In this document: piece after piece, positions 18,002 to 26,367 of the stretch | Position numbering within the stretch: the stretch's first letter is position 1 | How the letters are laid out: every line of letters starts with the position of its first letter | Origin: VXNE01 sp963665455 | GTDB lineage: Bacteria > Pseudomonadota > Gammaproteobacteria > Pseudomonadales > Azotimanducaceae | Length of the DNA: 64,000 bases | Assembly (NCBI GenBank): GCA_963665455.1 | Contig: OY762279.1 | Span: forward strand, 1,922,001 to 1,986,000 | Direction: 5' to 3' | Program-made: the position numbers and the translations under genes | Notes under the pieces: model-generated | Told to the model about the DNA's origin: nothing | Databases searched by the model: none | What the model saw: only the letters and a program-made list of their open reading frames with translations

Positions 18002-18296
18002 GTTGATGCTCTCCCTCTCGTTAGCATGGCGACCGCCGGCCATAAATGCCCGGTGGCGGCGAATCCGCGGCGAACGTGGATATAGTCGGCAGGCGCTACC
18101 CCCCTATTGTCCACGTATCGGCGGGCTTGTCCATCCGGCGGGGTCGGGCTACGCCGGGTTCGTGGTGCTGGCCGGCGACGCTAGGCCGCACGCCGAGAGG
18201 GCTTGCGCGTTCGCGGCCGTCAAACCTCTGGACGACGATGACGCGCGCGATGGCTGGTCGTGACCGGTGCCGGAGAGGGCGGCAGCGGCTTCTGGC
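18002..18296. other. Intergenic region upstream of TonB receptor copy 2
   Basis: About 295 bp between the receptor and the partial Rpn copy. The promoter of the receptor should lie at its left end. A plus-strand stretch FVVLAGDARPHAERACAFAA can be read but has no start and no recognised family. I see no supported gene. Confidence 0.4.
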
Positions 18297-18625
18297 TAGG
18301 TGTTCGGATCGAACACCTCGTCCACCGCGCGCGCATCCAGCACCCTCTCGGCCCACGCCTCCAAGTCGGACGCCGACGCCTTGCGCAGCCGCTCCGCGAC
18401 GGCGGGGACAGCGGCCCGAAGCGCCGCCGCAACTGGCGTTCCAGGACCGTGCGCTCGCCGTCCACGCGGTCCACGCGCACGCCTTCGACGCGGCCCTCGC
18501 GCATGCCCTCGTCACGTCCTTGGCGCATGCCTAGCCGCATGCCCTCGTCGCGCGCCCGCTGGATCAATCCCGCCATGGTCTTGCTCTCCTCCGGATAGCG
18601 CCGCCGCTGGCGCTCGTATGCGGCC
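18297..18625 (-). pseudogene. Partial tandem duplicate of the Rpn-like gene C-terminus
   Basis: The minus strand repeats the end of the neighbouring Rpn-like gene. It reads RRRYPEESKTMAGLIQRARD, then a stretch rich in REGR/DEGMR repeats, then GERTVLERQLRRRFGPLSP. After a one-base deletion it continues AVAERLRKASASDLEAWAE and ends VDEVFDPNT. It has no start region of its own. The extra DEGMRLGMRQGRDEGMREG repeats are not in the upstream copy. It appears to be a decayed duplication. Confidence 0.7.
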
Positions 18626-18628
18626 CCG

Positions 18629-19656
18629 TCACGCGTTCGGATCGAACACGGCGTCGAGCGAGCGTGCGTCGAGTAGACTTTCGGCCCACGCCTCCAGGTC
18701 GGCCACCGGCGCCTTGCGTAGCCGGTCCGCGACTGCCGGAGACAGCGGGCCGAAGCGCCGCCGCAATTGCCGCTCCAGGACCGTGCGTTCTCCATCGACG
18801 CGGCCCTCGCGGATGCCCTCGTCCCGAGCCCTCTGGATCATTCCCGCCATGGTCTTGCTCTCCTCCGGATAGCGCCGCCGGTAGGTTTCCTGCTCATTCT
18901 CCGTGAGCGCGGCGTAGATGTCGATGAACTGGACGTACTTCGCGAGCTTGGCGCCGTCCGGCTCCAGCGCCCGCGGGCCGTGCACCGCGCGGGCGAACAC
19001 GTCCACCCGGTCCATGTCCGCCGGCCGGCGCATGTTCGGCAGGTTCACGAGCGCGACGGGGTTGTCGCTGTCCCGCCACGCCCCGGCGTCCATCGCGTCG
19101 AGCCGGCAAGAAAGGTGTTCGAACGTCAGGTAGCGGCGGTGCCCGGTGCCGAGCGCGAGCGTCTCCGGGTCCGGGCCGTCGCGCAGGAAGATGGACACCG
19201 GCACCACGCGGTTCGTCTTGAACAGCTCGGCGACGTCGAGGCAGTAGTGCGCCAGCCGGTGGCGCGAGAAGCGCCCGCCGTCGGTCTCCTCCTCGAGCGC
19301 GAAAACCACCGTTTCGCGCCGGCCGTCGGCCCAATCGACGCGCAGCGGCGTGTCGAGCTCGTGGTAGCGTTGGCCGAGGCGCTCCTGCACGCCCCGTGGC
19401 CGGCCCGCTGCCTCGTTCCCGCTCGGCAACGGCTCCGCCCGCGTCCCAGCCCCGCCGTCCGTCCATGGAACACCCGCCATCGGTCGCTACGCTCCCGTCG
19501 TCGGACGTTCCATGCAAGGTGCTCCTGCCGCAGGGGCACGATCTCCACGTCGTCCTCGGGTCCGGGCGCCTCCTCTGCGGCAAAGAACGCGAGCGCGTGG
19601 CGCGGATAGTCGAGGATCAGGTTCTTGAAGTTCTGGTCGTGGCTGGTTCTTGCCAT
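18629..19656 (-). pseudogene. Rpn-family (DUF4351, PD-(D/E)XK) gene interrupted by a 125-bp insert
   Basis: The N-terminal part from ATG 19656 reads MARTSHDQNFKNLILDYPRH and on to VEIVPLRQEHL. In another frame from 19390 the gene resumes VQERLGQRYHELDTPLRVDW, then ALEEETDGGRFSRHRLAHYC. It ends GERTVLERQLRRRFGPLSPA and VFDPNA. Together they match the recombination-promoting nuclease/putative transposase family. The two parts are split by about 125 bp (19391-19515) that also shift the frame. The insert holds an inverted repeat, CATGGAAC (19464-19471) and GTTCCATG (19507-19514). The split suggests loss of function, unless the 283-residue C-terminal part is made from an internal start. Confidence 0.7.
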
Positions 19657-20031
19657 GCGCCGCGTCCGGTGGTGCGTTCCGGGGAAGCTTCAGGTACCCG
19701 CGGCGAATGTGGAATCGGCTATCTCTCAAGATCCCGTGGGAAATTGGCTCGCCATGGGTGGGGCGATGGCGCGCAAATGCCCAAGGTGCCCGGCGGCTGC
19801 CGATGCTCGCGGGTACGGCGACCCCCATTGACAGACCGGTGAACGCCCCGCGAACTTACGGACGTGCATCGGCGCGGAGGAGTTCCTCATCTCCTCGATT
19901 AAGTCGGGCACTTCCTGGGTGGTGAGACGCGCGTCTCTAGTGGCGCCGCCCAAGGTGCGCCGGCTGGCCGCGTGGCGGTGGAAGGAACGTACCGGGATGA
20001 GCGCAAGTCGCGTTTACCCGAGGCCCTTGCG
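19657..20031. other. Gap without a supported gene
   Basis: About 375 bp. A minus-strand stretch around 19930-19850 reads RLTTQEVPDLIEEMRNSSAP, which faintly recalls the LTTQE start of excisionase-type antitoxins, but there is no matching continuation. Nothing else is recognised. Confidence 0.3.
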
Positions 20032-20184
20032 TCAGTGGGCGATCTGTAGGAGTCGAAGGTCGCGCAGGTGCCGTTCATCGCGCGCCCCAGCGAGCACCTC
20101 CATGCGCACCGGGTCGCAGACCGCGATGTCCGTGCCCAGCAACGCGTCGACCCGGTTACAGGTCGGCGAGCCCGTGTCGCGGCC
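20032..20184 (-). pseudogene. Fragment of a VapC-type PIN toxin
   Basis: The minus-strand frame ending at 20032 reads DTGSPTCNRVDALLGTDIAV and then DPVRMEVLAGARDERHLRDL. This matches the first half of VapC proteins (the E of MEVLAGA is an active-site acid). The usual VDSSxWI start is missing upstream, and the frame stops soon after LLQIAH. It is a truncated remnant directly downstream of the Fic gene. Confidence 0.6.
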
Positions 20185-20210
20185 TTTGGGACCGGACCCT
20201 TCCCCTCCGG

Positions 20211-21434
20211 CTACGGCGGGGACGGTGATGATCCGGATCCTGTGCTCGGTCGTTCCTCGCAAAAGGACGGAATCCAGTGCACGCCGACCTCGAAGAGTTG
20301 GTGGCCCACGTCCCGGAAGTGGGCGAGCGGGTTGTAGCGTCCCGGCTCGTCCGCCGCCGACAGGACGCCGCGTTCGTGGAGCGTCCGAGCGCTCGCGCCG
20401 GGTGCCGCACCACCCAACAATGCATCCCACTCGGCGTCGTCCACCCCCGCCATGAACCTGCCGCCGGGCCAGTCCCCGAGTATCTCCTCCAGCGCCCGTC
20501 GCGCCGCCTCGGAGAGGTCTACCGCCACATCGCGGAAGAACGCCTCGCGGTCGCGCTCGAAGCGCATGCGCTCCTCTTCCCAATCGAGACTGAGGCTACA
20601 GACGTGGACGAACCAGTCCACCCAGGAGGAGATGTCGTTGCCCTGGCTATCCTTGCCGTACCTGCCGAGCTCCTCGTAGTAGCCCTCGCGACGCACGTCG
20701 GTCGCCGTCGCCAGGTAGCCGGCGCCGGCGCCGGGGCCCCGCAAGACCCGTTCCGCGATGGCGCGGCCGATGCGTCCGTTGCCGTCGTAGAAGGGGTGGA
20801 TGTTCTCGAACCAGATATGGGCGACGGCTGCCTTCACCGGCGTGAGGAAGGCTTGGTCGCGTATCGGCTCGGGCGTTGCGTTCATCGGCAGTTCGAGGGG
20901 GCGGCCCAGCCAGTCCAGATAGTGCGCCATGAGCTGCTCCACGCGTTCCGGCCCGGGTGCCTCGTAGATGATCCCGCGGTCACGGCTGCCGATGTGGACG
21001 TGGGTGCGCCGGTATGCGCCGATCTGCGGCGGCGTGCCCTGGAAGTGGCGACCCCGCAAGTATCCCAGGAGCCGTCCGTGCATCTCGCACAGGGTCTGGC
21101 GGTCCAGGGCCGGGGCGGCCCGGCATAGCTCCAGCATGCCGACCACGCCGGCGGCCCTCGGGTCGGCGTCCGCCGCCGGCTCGAATCCCTCGACCACGTC
21201 CCGGATGTCCTCGTAGGAAACGTGCTCGCCCTCGATCTCGCTGGTCGCGGACGACTCCCGGAGCAGCGCTCCCCGGACGGCCCGGGCCGCCAGCTCCGGG
21301 GCCTCCGCCAACGCCCCGGCGAGCCGCTCGCGCCGGGCGTGGATGTCGCGCAGCCGTTCGAGCGTGGGGGGCCGCAGGCCATAGTCCCATTCCGGCCAGC
21401 CGGGCCGGTCCCAGATCCACATCCGATTCGCCAT
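20211..21434 (-). CDS. Fic-family protein (putative AMPylase), class II inhibitory motif
   Basis: 407 residues. ATG 21434 has AAGGAGGT nine bases upstream. The Fic core HPFYDGNGRIGR is canonical (His, Gly-Asn-Gly-Arg and Arg all present), so it should be able to transfer AMP to a target hydroxyl. An N-terminal helix with SSATSEIEGE fits the (S/T)xxxE(G/N) inhibitory motif, placing the regulatory helix ahead of the Fic domain (class II). The central WVDWFVHVC region and a C-terminal winged-helix-like part follow. The last residues (ERPSTGSGSSPSPP) look unlike a usual end and abut the VapC fragment, so the original C-terminus may have been replaced by rearrangement. Confidence 0.85.
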   Translation of the reverse strand: MANRMWIWDRPGWPEWDYGLRPPTLERLRDIHARRERLAGALAEAPELAARAVRGALLRESSATSEIEGEHVSYEDIRDVVEGFEPAADADPRAAGVVGMLELCRAAPALDRQTLCEMHGRLLGYLRGRHFQGTPPQIGAYRRTHVHIGSRDRGIIYEAPGPERVEQLMAHYLDWLGRPLELPMNATPEPIRDQAFLTPVKAAVAHIWFENIHPFYDGNGRIGRAIAERVLRGPGAGAGYLATATDVRREGYYEELGRYGKDSQGNDISSWVDWFVHVCSLSLDWEEERMRFERDREAFFRDVAVDLSEAARRALEEILGDWPGGRFMAGVDDAEWDALLGGAAPGASARTLHERGVLSAADEPGRYNPLAHFRDVGHQLFEVGVHWIPSFCEERPSTGSGSSPSPP

Positions 21435-21581
21435 GGCTTTCGCACCTCCTTGCCAAGGTGGTGGCATTTCGGGACGCGTTTCGGCGTGGGAAACGGAGCG
21501 TTCCGAAGAACCGTTGCGACGCCTGCTCCGTACAGTGCCGCGTACTATACGCCCGTGCGCCGGGCCGGACGCGGGCGTGGG

Positions 21582-22061
21582 CTAATCGATCACCGTCAGC
21601 TTGGGCGGTCCCTTGGCGTCGCCGGGGGATTTGGGTTGCCGGCGGTCGGATTCGGCCTCCGAACTCGACTCCGCCTCCACCGGACGCAGGCCTGGTGCGC
21701 GCTCGCCTTCACCCTCGGTTCCGTCCGCCGGAACCGGAAAGCTGCCCGAAACGCCCGCGCCCTGGAAGGCGAGCCCGCCCCCGGTCTCACGAGCATAGAC
21801 GGCGAGGATGCCCTCCAACGGCACGACGACGTGAAACGGCTGTCCGCCGAAACGGGAGTCGAACGACACGGCGTCGTCGCCGCAGTCGAAGCCGCGCACG
21901 GCCCGGGCGGATACGTTCAGCACGATGCGCTCGTCCTTGACATAGCCGCGCGGGACGGCGACGCCCTCGACGTCGGCGGCGACCAGCAGGTGCGGGGTCC
22001 AGTCGTTGTCGACGATCCAGTCGATGAGGGCGCGGATCAGGTAGGGACGGGGCGAGCGCAC
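21582..22061 (-). CDS. sspB: ClpXP specificity factor SspB
   Basis: 159 residues. SspB binds ssrA-tagged proteins from stalled ribosomes and hands them to ClpXP. The folded domain is RPYLIRALIDWIVDNDWTPH through FDSRFGGQPFHVVVPLEGIL. A long acidic flexible linker (about residues 105-150) follows, with a short hydrophobic tail KLTVID where the ClpX-binding LRVVK-type motif normally sits. It starts with GTG 22061, right after the sspA stop, as in related genomes. Confidence 0.9.
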   Translation of the reverse strand: MRSPRPYLIRALIDWIVDNDWTPHLLVAADVEGVAVPRGYVKDERIVLNVSARAVRGFDCGDDAVSFDSRFGGQPFHVVVPLEGILAVYARETGGGLAFQGAGVSGSFPVPADGTEGEGERAPGLRPVEAESSSEAESDRRQPKSPGDAKGPPKLTVID

Positions 22062-22062
22062 G

Positions 22063-22695
22063 TCACTCCCGCATTTCGACTTCCGCCTCGGTGAGGCTGC
22101 GCCGGAACGACTCGCGTTCGACGATGCGGCGCATGTATTGCCGCATCGCGCGGGTGGGGCGCTCGGGGAGCTTGAGGTCCATCGCCTTGAGCCGCCAGAG
22201 AATCGGCGCGACGCAGCAGTCCACCAGCGTGAACTCGTCGCTCATGAAGAACGGCTGGCTATTGAACACGGGTGCGACGGCCAGCAGGCTCTCGCTCAAC
22301 TCCTTGCGCGCCTTGTTGAGCGACTCGGCCCGGCCCCGTCCCGACATCAGCATGTGGACGCGGCGGCTCCAGTCCTTCTCGATGCGGTGCATGAGCAGGC
22401 GGCTCTGGGCGCGGGCGACCGGGTAGACGGCGAGCAGCGGGGGATGCGGGAAGCGCTCGTCGAGGTACTCCATGATCACGGTGCTCTCGTAGAGCACGAG
22501 TTCGCGATCGAGGAGGGTCGGCAGGGTGTTGTAGGGGTTGATCTGCCCCAGTTCCTGCGGCTTGTGGCGCGGATCGACGTCCACGATGTCGACGTTGATG
22601 CCCTTCTCCGCCACGACCATCCGCACCCGATGGCTCTGGTGGTCGGACGCATCCGAGTACAACGTCATCGAGCCTCGTCGGGTCAGGACGCTCAT
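22063..22695 (-). CDS. sspA: Stringent starvation protein A
   Basis: 210 residues, glutathione S-transferase fold without expected GST activity. SspA binds RNA polymerase and aids stress and acid survival. MTLYSDASDHQSHRVRMVVA, NPYNTLPTLLDRELVLYES and TVIMEYLDERFPHPPLL are typical of the family. ATG 22695 has GAGAGGTG upstream. It lies 17 bp after petC and leads into sspB, the usual petABC-sspAB arrangement. Confidence 0.92.
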   Translation of the reverse strand: MSVLTRRGSMTLYSDASDHQSHRVRMVVAEKGINVDIVDVDPRHKPQELGQINPYNTLPTLLDRELVLYESTVIMEYLDERFPHPPLLAVYPVARAQSRLLMHRIEKDWSRRVHMLMSGRGRAESLNKARKELSESLLAVAPVFNSQPFFMSDEFTLVDCCVAPILWRLKAMDLKLPERPTRAMRQYMRRIVERESFRRSLTEAEVEMRE

Positions 22696-22712
22696 TGGCA
22701 CCTCTCGTAGGA

Positions 22713-23492
22713 TCAGTGGACGTCCTTCCAGTATTCGCGATTGAGTAGAAACGCGAAGACGAACAACAGCGCCAGGAAGAGCAGAACGTAGACTCCCAGG
22801 CGCTCGCGTTCCAGGCGGGTGGGTTCCCCGACGTAGTACAGGAAGTTGACGATGTCGTACACGGCAGCGTCGAACTCCGCGGCACTCAGCTTGCCGGAGC
22901 CTTCCTCCACCTCCAGAAAACAGCGCGTTTCGGGTTCGGCGCCGATGACGGATTCGCCGTCGAGCAGGTCGATGGGCTTGAAGCCCCTGCATACCTCGTG
23001 CTGGGCACCCTGAAGGTCCATCATCGCATGGGGCATGCCGACGTTTTCGAACACCTTGTTGTTCACGCCGAACGGGCGCGTGGGGTCGATGTAGAACGTC
23101 CGGAGGTAGTTGTAGAGCCACTCCTCGCCGCGCACCCGGGCGACCATGGTGAGGTCGGGCGGGCGGGCGCCGAACCACGCCTTGGCGTCCTCTTCCGGCA
23201 TGGACGTCGCCATCAGCTCGCCGATCTTTTGGCCGGTGAACACCAGGTTCTCCAGGAAGAGGTCGTGTGGGATGCCGAGGTCGTCGGCCGTGCGTTCATA
23301 GCGCTGGAACTTGAGCGAGTGGCAGCCCAGGCAGTAGTTGACATACAGGGCGAGCCCGCGCTGCAGCGAGGGCTGGTCGTGCAGGTCCGGCGTCATGGGC
23401 CGCATCGGCCAGTCCGAGGTGGCGGCGGCGGCCCGGGGCATCGCGCCGACGCAGAGCCAGAGACAGGCGCAGAGCAGCGCGAGCGTTCGCAT
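22713..23492 (-). CDS. petC: Cytochrome c1 of the bc1 complex
   Basis: 259 residues. The signal peptide (LALLCACLWLCVGAMPRAAA) is followed by the CLGCH haem c site in YVNYCLGCHSLKFQRY. A region around PHAMMDLQG probably carries the axial Met. A C-terminal anchor (GVYVLLFLALLFVFAFLLNREYWKDVH) holds it in the membrane. It accepts electrons from the Rieske protein and passes them to soluble cytochrome c. The start lies just after the petB stop (2-bp gap). Confidence 0.95.
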   Translation of the reverse strand: MRTLALLCACLWLCVGAMPRAAAATSDWPMRPMTPDLHDQPSLQRGLALYVNYCLGCHSLKFQRYERTADDLGIPHDLFLENLVFTGQKIGELMATSMPEEDAKAWFGARPPDLTMVARVRGEEWLYNYLRTFYIDPTRPFGVNNKVFENVGMPHAMMDLQGAQHEVCRGFKPIDLLDGESVIGAEPETRCFLEVEEGSGKLSAAEFDAAVYDIVNFLYYVGEPTRLERERLGVYVLLFLALLFVFAFLLNREYWKDVH

Positions 23493-23494
23493 CG

Positions 23495-24757
23495 TCACGG
23501 GATGCGGTCCGGCACGGGCTTGGTCTTGTCGACCCGCGAGTACCAAGGCATGAGCAGGAAGTAGGCGAAGTAGAGCACCGTGAAGACCTGCGCCAATGCC
23601 GTGGCGGTGGGGGAGGGTGGAATCGTCCCCAGGTAGCCGAGCACGATGAAGCTGACGACCAACATCGCCAGCATGAGCTTCGAGAGCGCGCCCCGGTAGC
23701 GGATCGAGCGGACGCGGCTCCGATCCAGCCAGGGGAGGATCGCGGGGATCACGATGGCCGCCGCCATGACGATGAGGCCCCAGAACTTGGCGGACAACCC
23801 GAACAGCGGGAAGGTCGTCGCCCGCAACATGGCGTAGAAGGGCGTGTAGTACCAGACCGGCGCGATGTGTTCCGGGGTCTTGAGCGGGTCGGCCTCCTCG
23901 AAGTTCGGCTTCTCGATGAAGTACCCGAACATCTCCGGCGCGAAGAAGACGATGGCGCAGAACAGAATCAGGAAACCGATCGTCGCCATCAGGTCGTGTA
24001 CCGTGTAGTACGGATGGAACGGGATGCCGTCGAGGGGCACGCCCTGGGCGTCCTTGTGCTTCTTGATGTCCACCCCTTCCGGATTGTTCGACCCCACGTG
24101 GTGCAACGCCACGATGTGCAGGAACACGAGCCCCACCAAGGCGAGCGGCAGCAAGACGACGTGCAGGGCGAAGAAGCGGTTCAGGGTGATGCCGGACATG
24201 CCGTAGTCGCCCCGGACCCACTCCATGAGGTCCGGGCCGATGATCGGGATGGCCCCGACCAGCGACACGATCACCTGCGCGGCCCAGAACGACATGTTGC
24301 CCCACGTCAGGACGTAGCCGAAGAAGCCCTCCGCCATCAGCACGAGATAGATCGCCATGCCGATGAGCCACAGCAGCTCCCTGGGCGCCCGGTACGACCC
24401 GTAGGCGAGGGCGCGGAACATGTGCAGGTAGACGACGAGGAAGAACGCCGACGCGCCGGTGGAGTGCAGGTAGCGGATCAGCCAGCCGTACTCCACGTCG
24501 CGCATGATGTACTCGACGGAGGCGAAAGCGCCGTCGCCGCTCGGCACGTACGACATCGTGAGCCAGAGTCCGGACAGGAGCTGGATGACGAGGACGACGA
24601 TGCCGAGGACGCCGAAGTAGTACCAGAAGTTGAAGTTCTTCGGCGCGTAGTACTTGGTCGCGTGATACTCGATCGTCTCGGTGAGCGGCATGCGCGCATC
24701 GAGCCACGCCACGAAGCGGGTCAGGCGGCCGGGCGCGCGGGTGTCGGTTTCGGCCAT
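23495..24757 (-). CDS. petB: Cytochrome b of the bc1 complex
   Basis: 420 residues, polytopic inner-membrane protein. Two pairs of haem-ligand histidines lie in HSTGASAFFLVVYLHMFR and HVVLLPLALVGLVFLHIVALH. The quinol-site motif appears as PEWY-equivalent APVWYYTPFYAML. It oxidises ubiquinol and holds both b haems. The start overlaps the petA stop by one base (TAATG), so translation is coupled. Confidence 0.95.
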   Translation of the reverse strand: MAETDTRAPGRLTRFVAWLDARMPLTETIEYHATKYYAPKNFNFWYYFGVLGIVVLVIQLLSGLWLTMSYVPSGDGAFASVEYIMRDVEYGWLIRYLHSTGASAFFLVVYLHMFRALAYGSYRAPRELLWLIGMAIYLVLMAEGFFGYVLTWGNMSFWAAQVIVSLVGAIPIIGPDLMEWVRGDYGMSGITLNRFFALHVVLLPLALVGLVFLHIVALHHVGSNNPEGVDIKKHKDAQGVPLDGIPFHPYYTVHDLMATIGFLILFCAIVFFAPEMFGYFIEKPNFEEADPLKTPEHIAPVWYYTPFYAMLRATTFPLFGLSAKFWGLIVMAAAIVIPAILPWLDRSRVRSIRYRGALSKLMLAMLVVSFIVLGYLGTIPPSPTATALAQVFTVLYFAYFLLMPWYSRVDKTKPVPDRIP

Positions 24758-25401
24758 TACGCGGTGTCCTCGTCCAGGCCGATGACGATCACGTCCTCCG
24801 TCTCGAAGAAGTGGGGCGGCACGGGCAGGTTGTCGGGTGCCGGCACGGCCTTGACCACGCGCCCTGCCAGGTCGAACCGCGAGCCGTGGCAGGGGCAAAA
24901 GAAGCCGCCCTGCCAGTTGGCGTCGAACGTCTCGGGCTGGATTTCGCCGTAGTACTTGGGCGAGCAGCCGAGGTGCGTGCAGAGCCCGAGATACACGCCG
25001 ATCTCGGGACGCCGCGAGCGCCAGGGGTTGCGCGCGTAGTCCGGCTGCATTTCGGCGTTTTCCGAATCCGGGTCGGCCAGGTCTTCGGTCGCGGACTCGA
25101 GGGCCGCCACCGACGCGTCGCCGCGATAGATGACGAACACGGGCTGGCCCCGCCATGCGGGGATGGGGCCGAGAATCTCACCCGGCCGCAGCTTGGCGAT
25201 GTCGATGCGGATGGGTGCCCCGAGGGCCTTGGCCTTGGCGCTCGGCATCCAGGCCTTGACGAAGGGGATGGCCGCGCCAACGACGCCCACGCCGCCAACG
25301 GCGGTGGTCGAGGCGATCAGGAAGTACCGGCGTCCGGTGTTGACGCCGGGTTCTTCGGCCGCCGGCGCCCCTTCGGCGCCATGGGCTTCCGATGTGCTCA
25401 T
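24757..25401 (-). CDS. petA: Rieske iron-sulfur subunit of the bc1 complex
   Basis: 214 residues. The 2Fe-2S binding motifs CTHLGC and CPCHGS are both present. The N-terminus has a twin-arginine-like NTGRRYFLIAS followed by a membrane helix (TTAVGGVGVVGAAIPFV), as expected for a Tat-inserted Rieske protein. It moves electrons from quinol to cytochrome c1. It lies 37 bp after rpsI on the same strand and heads the petABC-sspAB run. Confidence 0.95.
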   Translation of the reverse strand: MSTSEAHGAEGAPAAEEPGVNTGRRYFLIASTTAVGGVGVVGAAIPFVKAWMPSAKAKALGAPIRIDIAKLRPGEILGPIPAWRGQPVFVIYRGDASVAALESATEDLADPDSENAEMQPDYARNPWRSRRPEIGVYLGLCTHLGCSPKYYGEIQPETFDANWQGGFFCPCHGSRFDLAGRVVKAVPAPDNLPVPPHFFETEDVIVIGLDEDTA

Positions 25402-25438
25402 GCGTACCCTGCAACCGGCCGACGCACGTCCGCCCGGT

Positions 25439-25831
25439 TCACCGCTTGGAGTACTGCGGGCGCTTGCGCGCCTTGCGCAGCCCGACCTTCTTGCGCTCCA
25501 CCTCGCGGGCGTCCCGGGTGATGAAGCCGGCCTGCCGCAGGCCGCTACGCAGCGTTTCGTCGTAGTCCACGAGGGCGCGGGCGATGCCATGCCGGATGGC
25601 GCCCGCTTGGCCGGAGGAGCCCCCGCCCTTCACCGTCACGGCGATGTCGAAGCGGTCCAGTGCTCCGGCGACCTCGAGCGGCTGGCGCACGATCATGCGG
25701 GAGGTCTCGCGGCCGAAGTACTCGTCCACCGGCCGGTCGTTCACGAGGATGCGGCCGTTGCCCGGCCGCACGAAAACCCGCGCCGTGGAACTCTTGCGGC
25801 GACCCGTGCCGTAGTGTTGTCCCTGTGCCAT
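25439..25831 (-). CDS. rpsI: Ribosomal protein uS9
   Basis: 130 residues, usual length. It begins GTGRRKSSTARVF, has GGGSSGQAGAIRHGIARAL, and ends with the basic tail GLRKARKRPQYSKR that reaches the ribosomal P site. It is paired with rplM 51 bp upstream, as in nearly all bacteria. Confidence 0.97.
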   Translation of the reverse strand: MAQGQHYGTGRRKSSTARVFVRPGNGRILVNDRPVDEYFGRETSRMIVRQPLEVAGALDRFDIAVTVKGGGSSGQAGAIRHGIARALVDYDETLRSGLRQAGFITRDAREVERKKVGLRKARKRPQYSKR

Positions 25832-25882
25832 AGCTCGTCGTTCGTCCTCAATCCGGGCCCGTTGCCGCGGCCGCCGGGGCGG

Positions 25883-26311
25883 CTACAGCGCCAATGGCCT
25901 CGGTTGCTGTGCGGAATGCGGATGCTCGGGCCCCGCATAGACCTTGAGCTTGCGAAATGCCGCGCGTCCGAGGGGATTGCGCGGCAGCATGCCCTTGACC
26001 GCCTTCTCGATGACCCGCTCCGGGTGCTTCTCGATCATGTCGCGGAAGCGCGTCGCCTTGATGCCGCCCGGATATCCCGAGTGACGGTAGTACGTCTTGT
26101 CGGTGGCCTTGTTTCCGGTCACCTGGACCTTCTCGGCATTGACCACCACGATGTAGTCCCCGGTGTCGACGTGGGGCGTGTAGGCGGCCTTGTGCTTGCC
26201 GCGCAGCCGGCGCGCAATCTCGGTCGCGAGGCGGCCGAGGGTCTGCCGGTCGGCGTCGATGACATACCACGCGCGCTCGACATCCTGAGCACGCATGCTG
26301 ACGGTCTTCAT
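25883..26311 (-). CDS. rplM: Ribosomal protein uL13
   Basis: 142 residues, usual length. Family segments are WYVIDADRQTLGRLATEIA, GDYIVVVNAEKVQVTGNK, TYYRHSGYPGGIK and the VKGMLPRNPLGR block. It binds 23S rRNA early in 50S assembly. It is the first gene of the rplM-rpsI pair; 26312-26367 upstream should hold the promoter. Confidence 0.97.
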   Translation of the reverse strand: MKTVSMRAQDVERAWYVIDADRQTLGRLATEIARRLRGKHKAAYTPHVDTGDYIVVVNAEKVQVTGNKATDKTYYRHSGYPGGIKATRFRDMIEKHPERVIEKAVKGMLPRNPLGRAAFRKLKVYAGPEHPHSAQQPRPLAL

Positions 26312-26367
26312 GCGGAGGGGTCCGGCGTAAGAAGCGCGCGGATTCTATCGAACGAGTGCGCCGCCGA

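Noticed and set aside
18046..18263. Plus-strand frame reading FVVLAGDARPHAERACAFAA
   Set aside because: The longer frame that contains it is antisense to the TonB receptor, there is no start or ribosome site, and no family is recognised.
22713..24707. A 664-residue minus-strand frame that runs through petB before petC
   Set aside because: Its first part is an arginine- and histidine-rich shadow of petB in another frame; only the last 259 residues are the real cytochrome c1 from ATG 23492.
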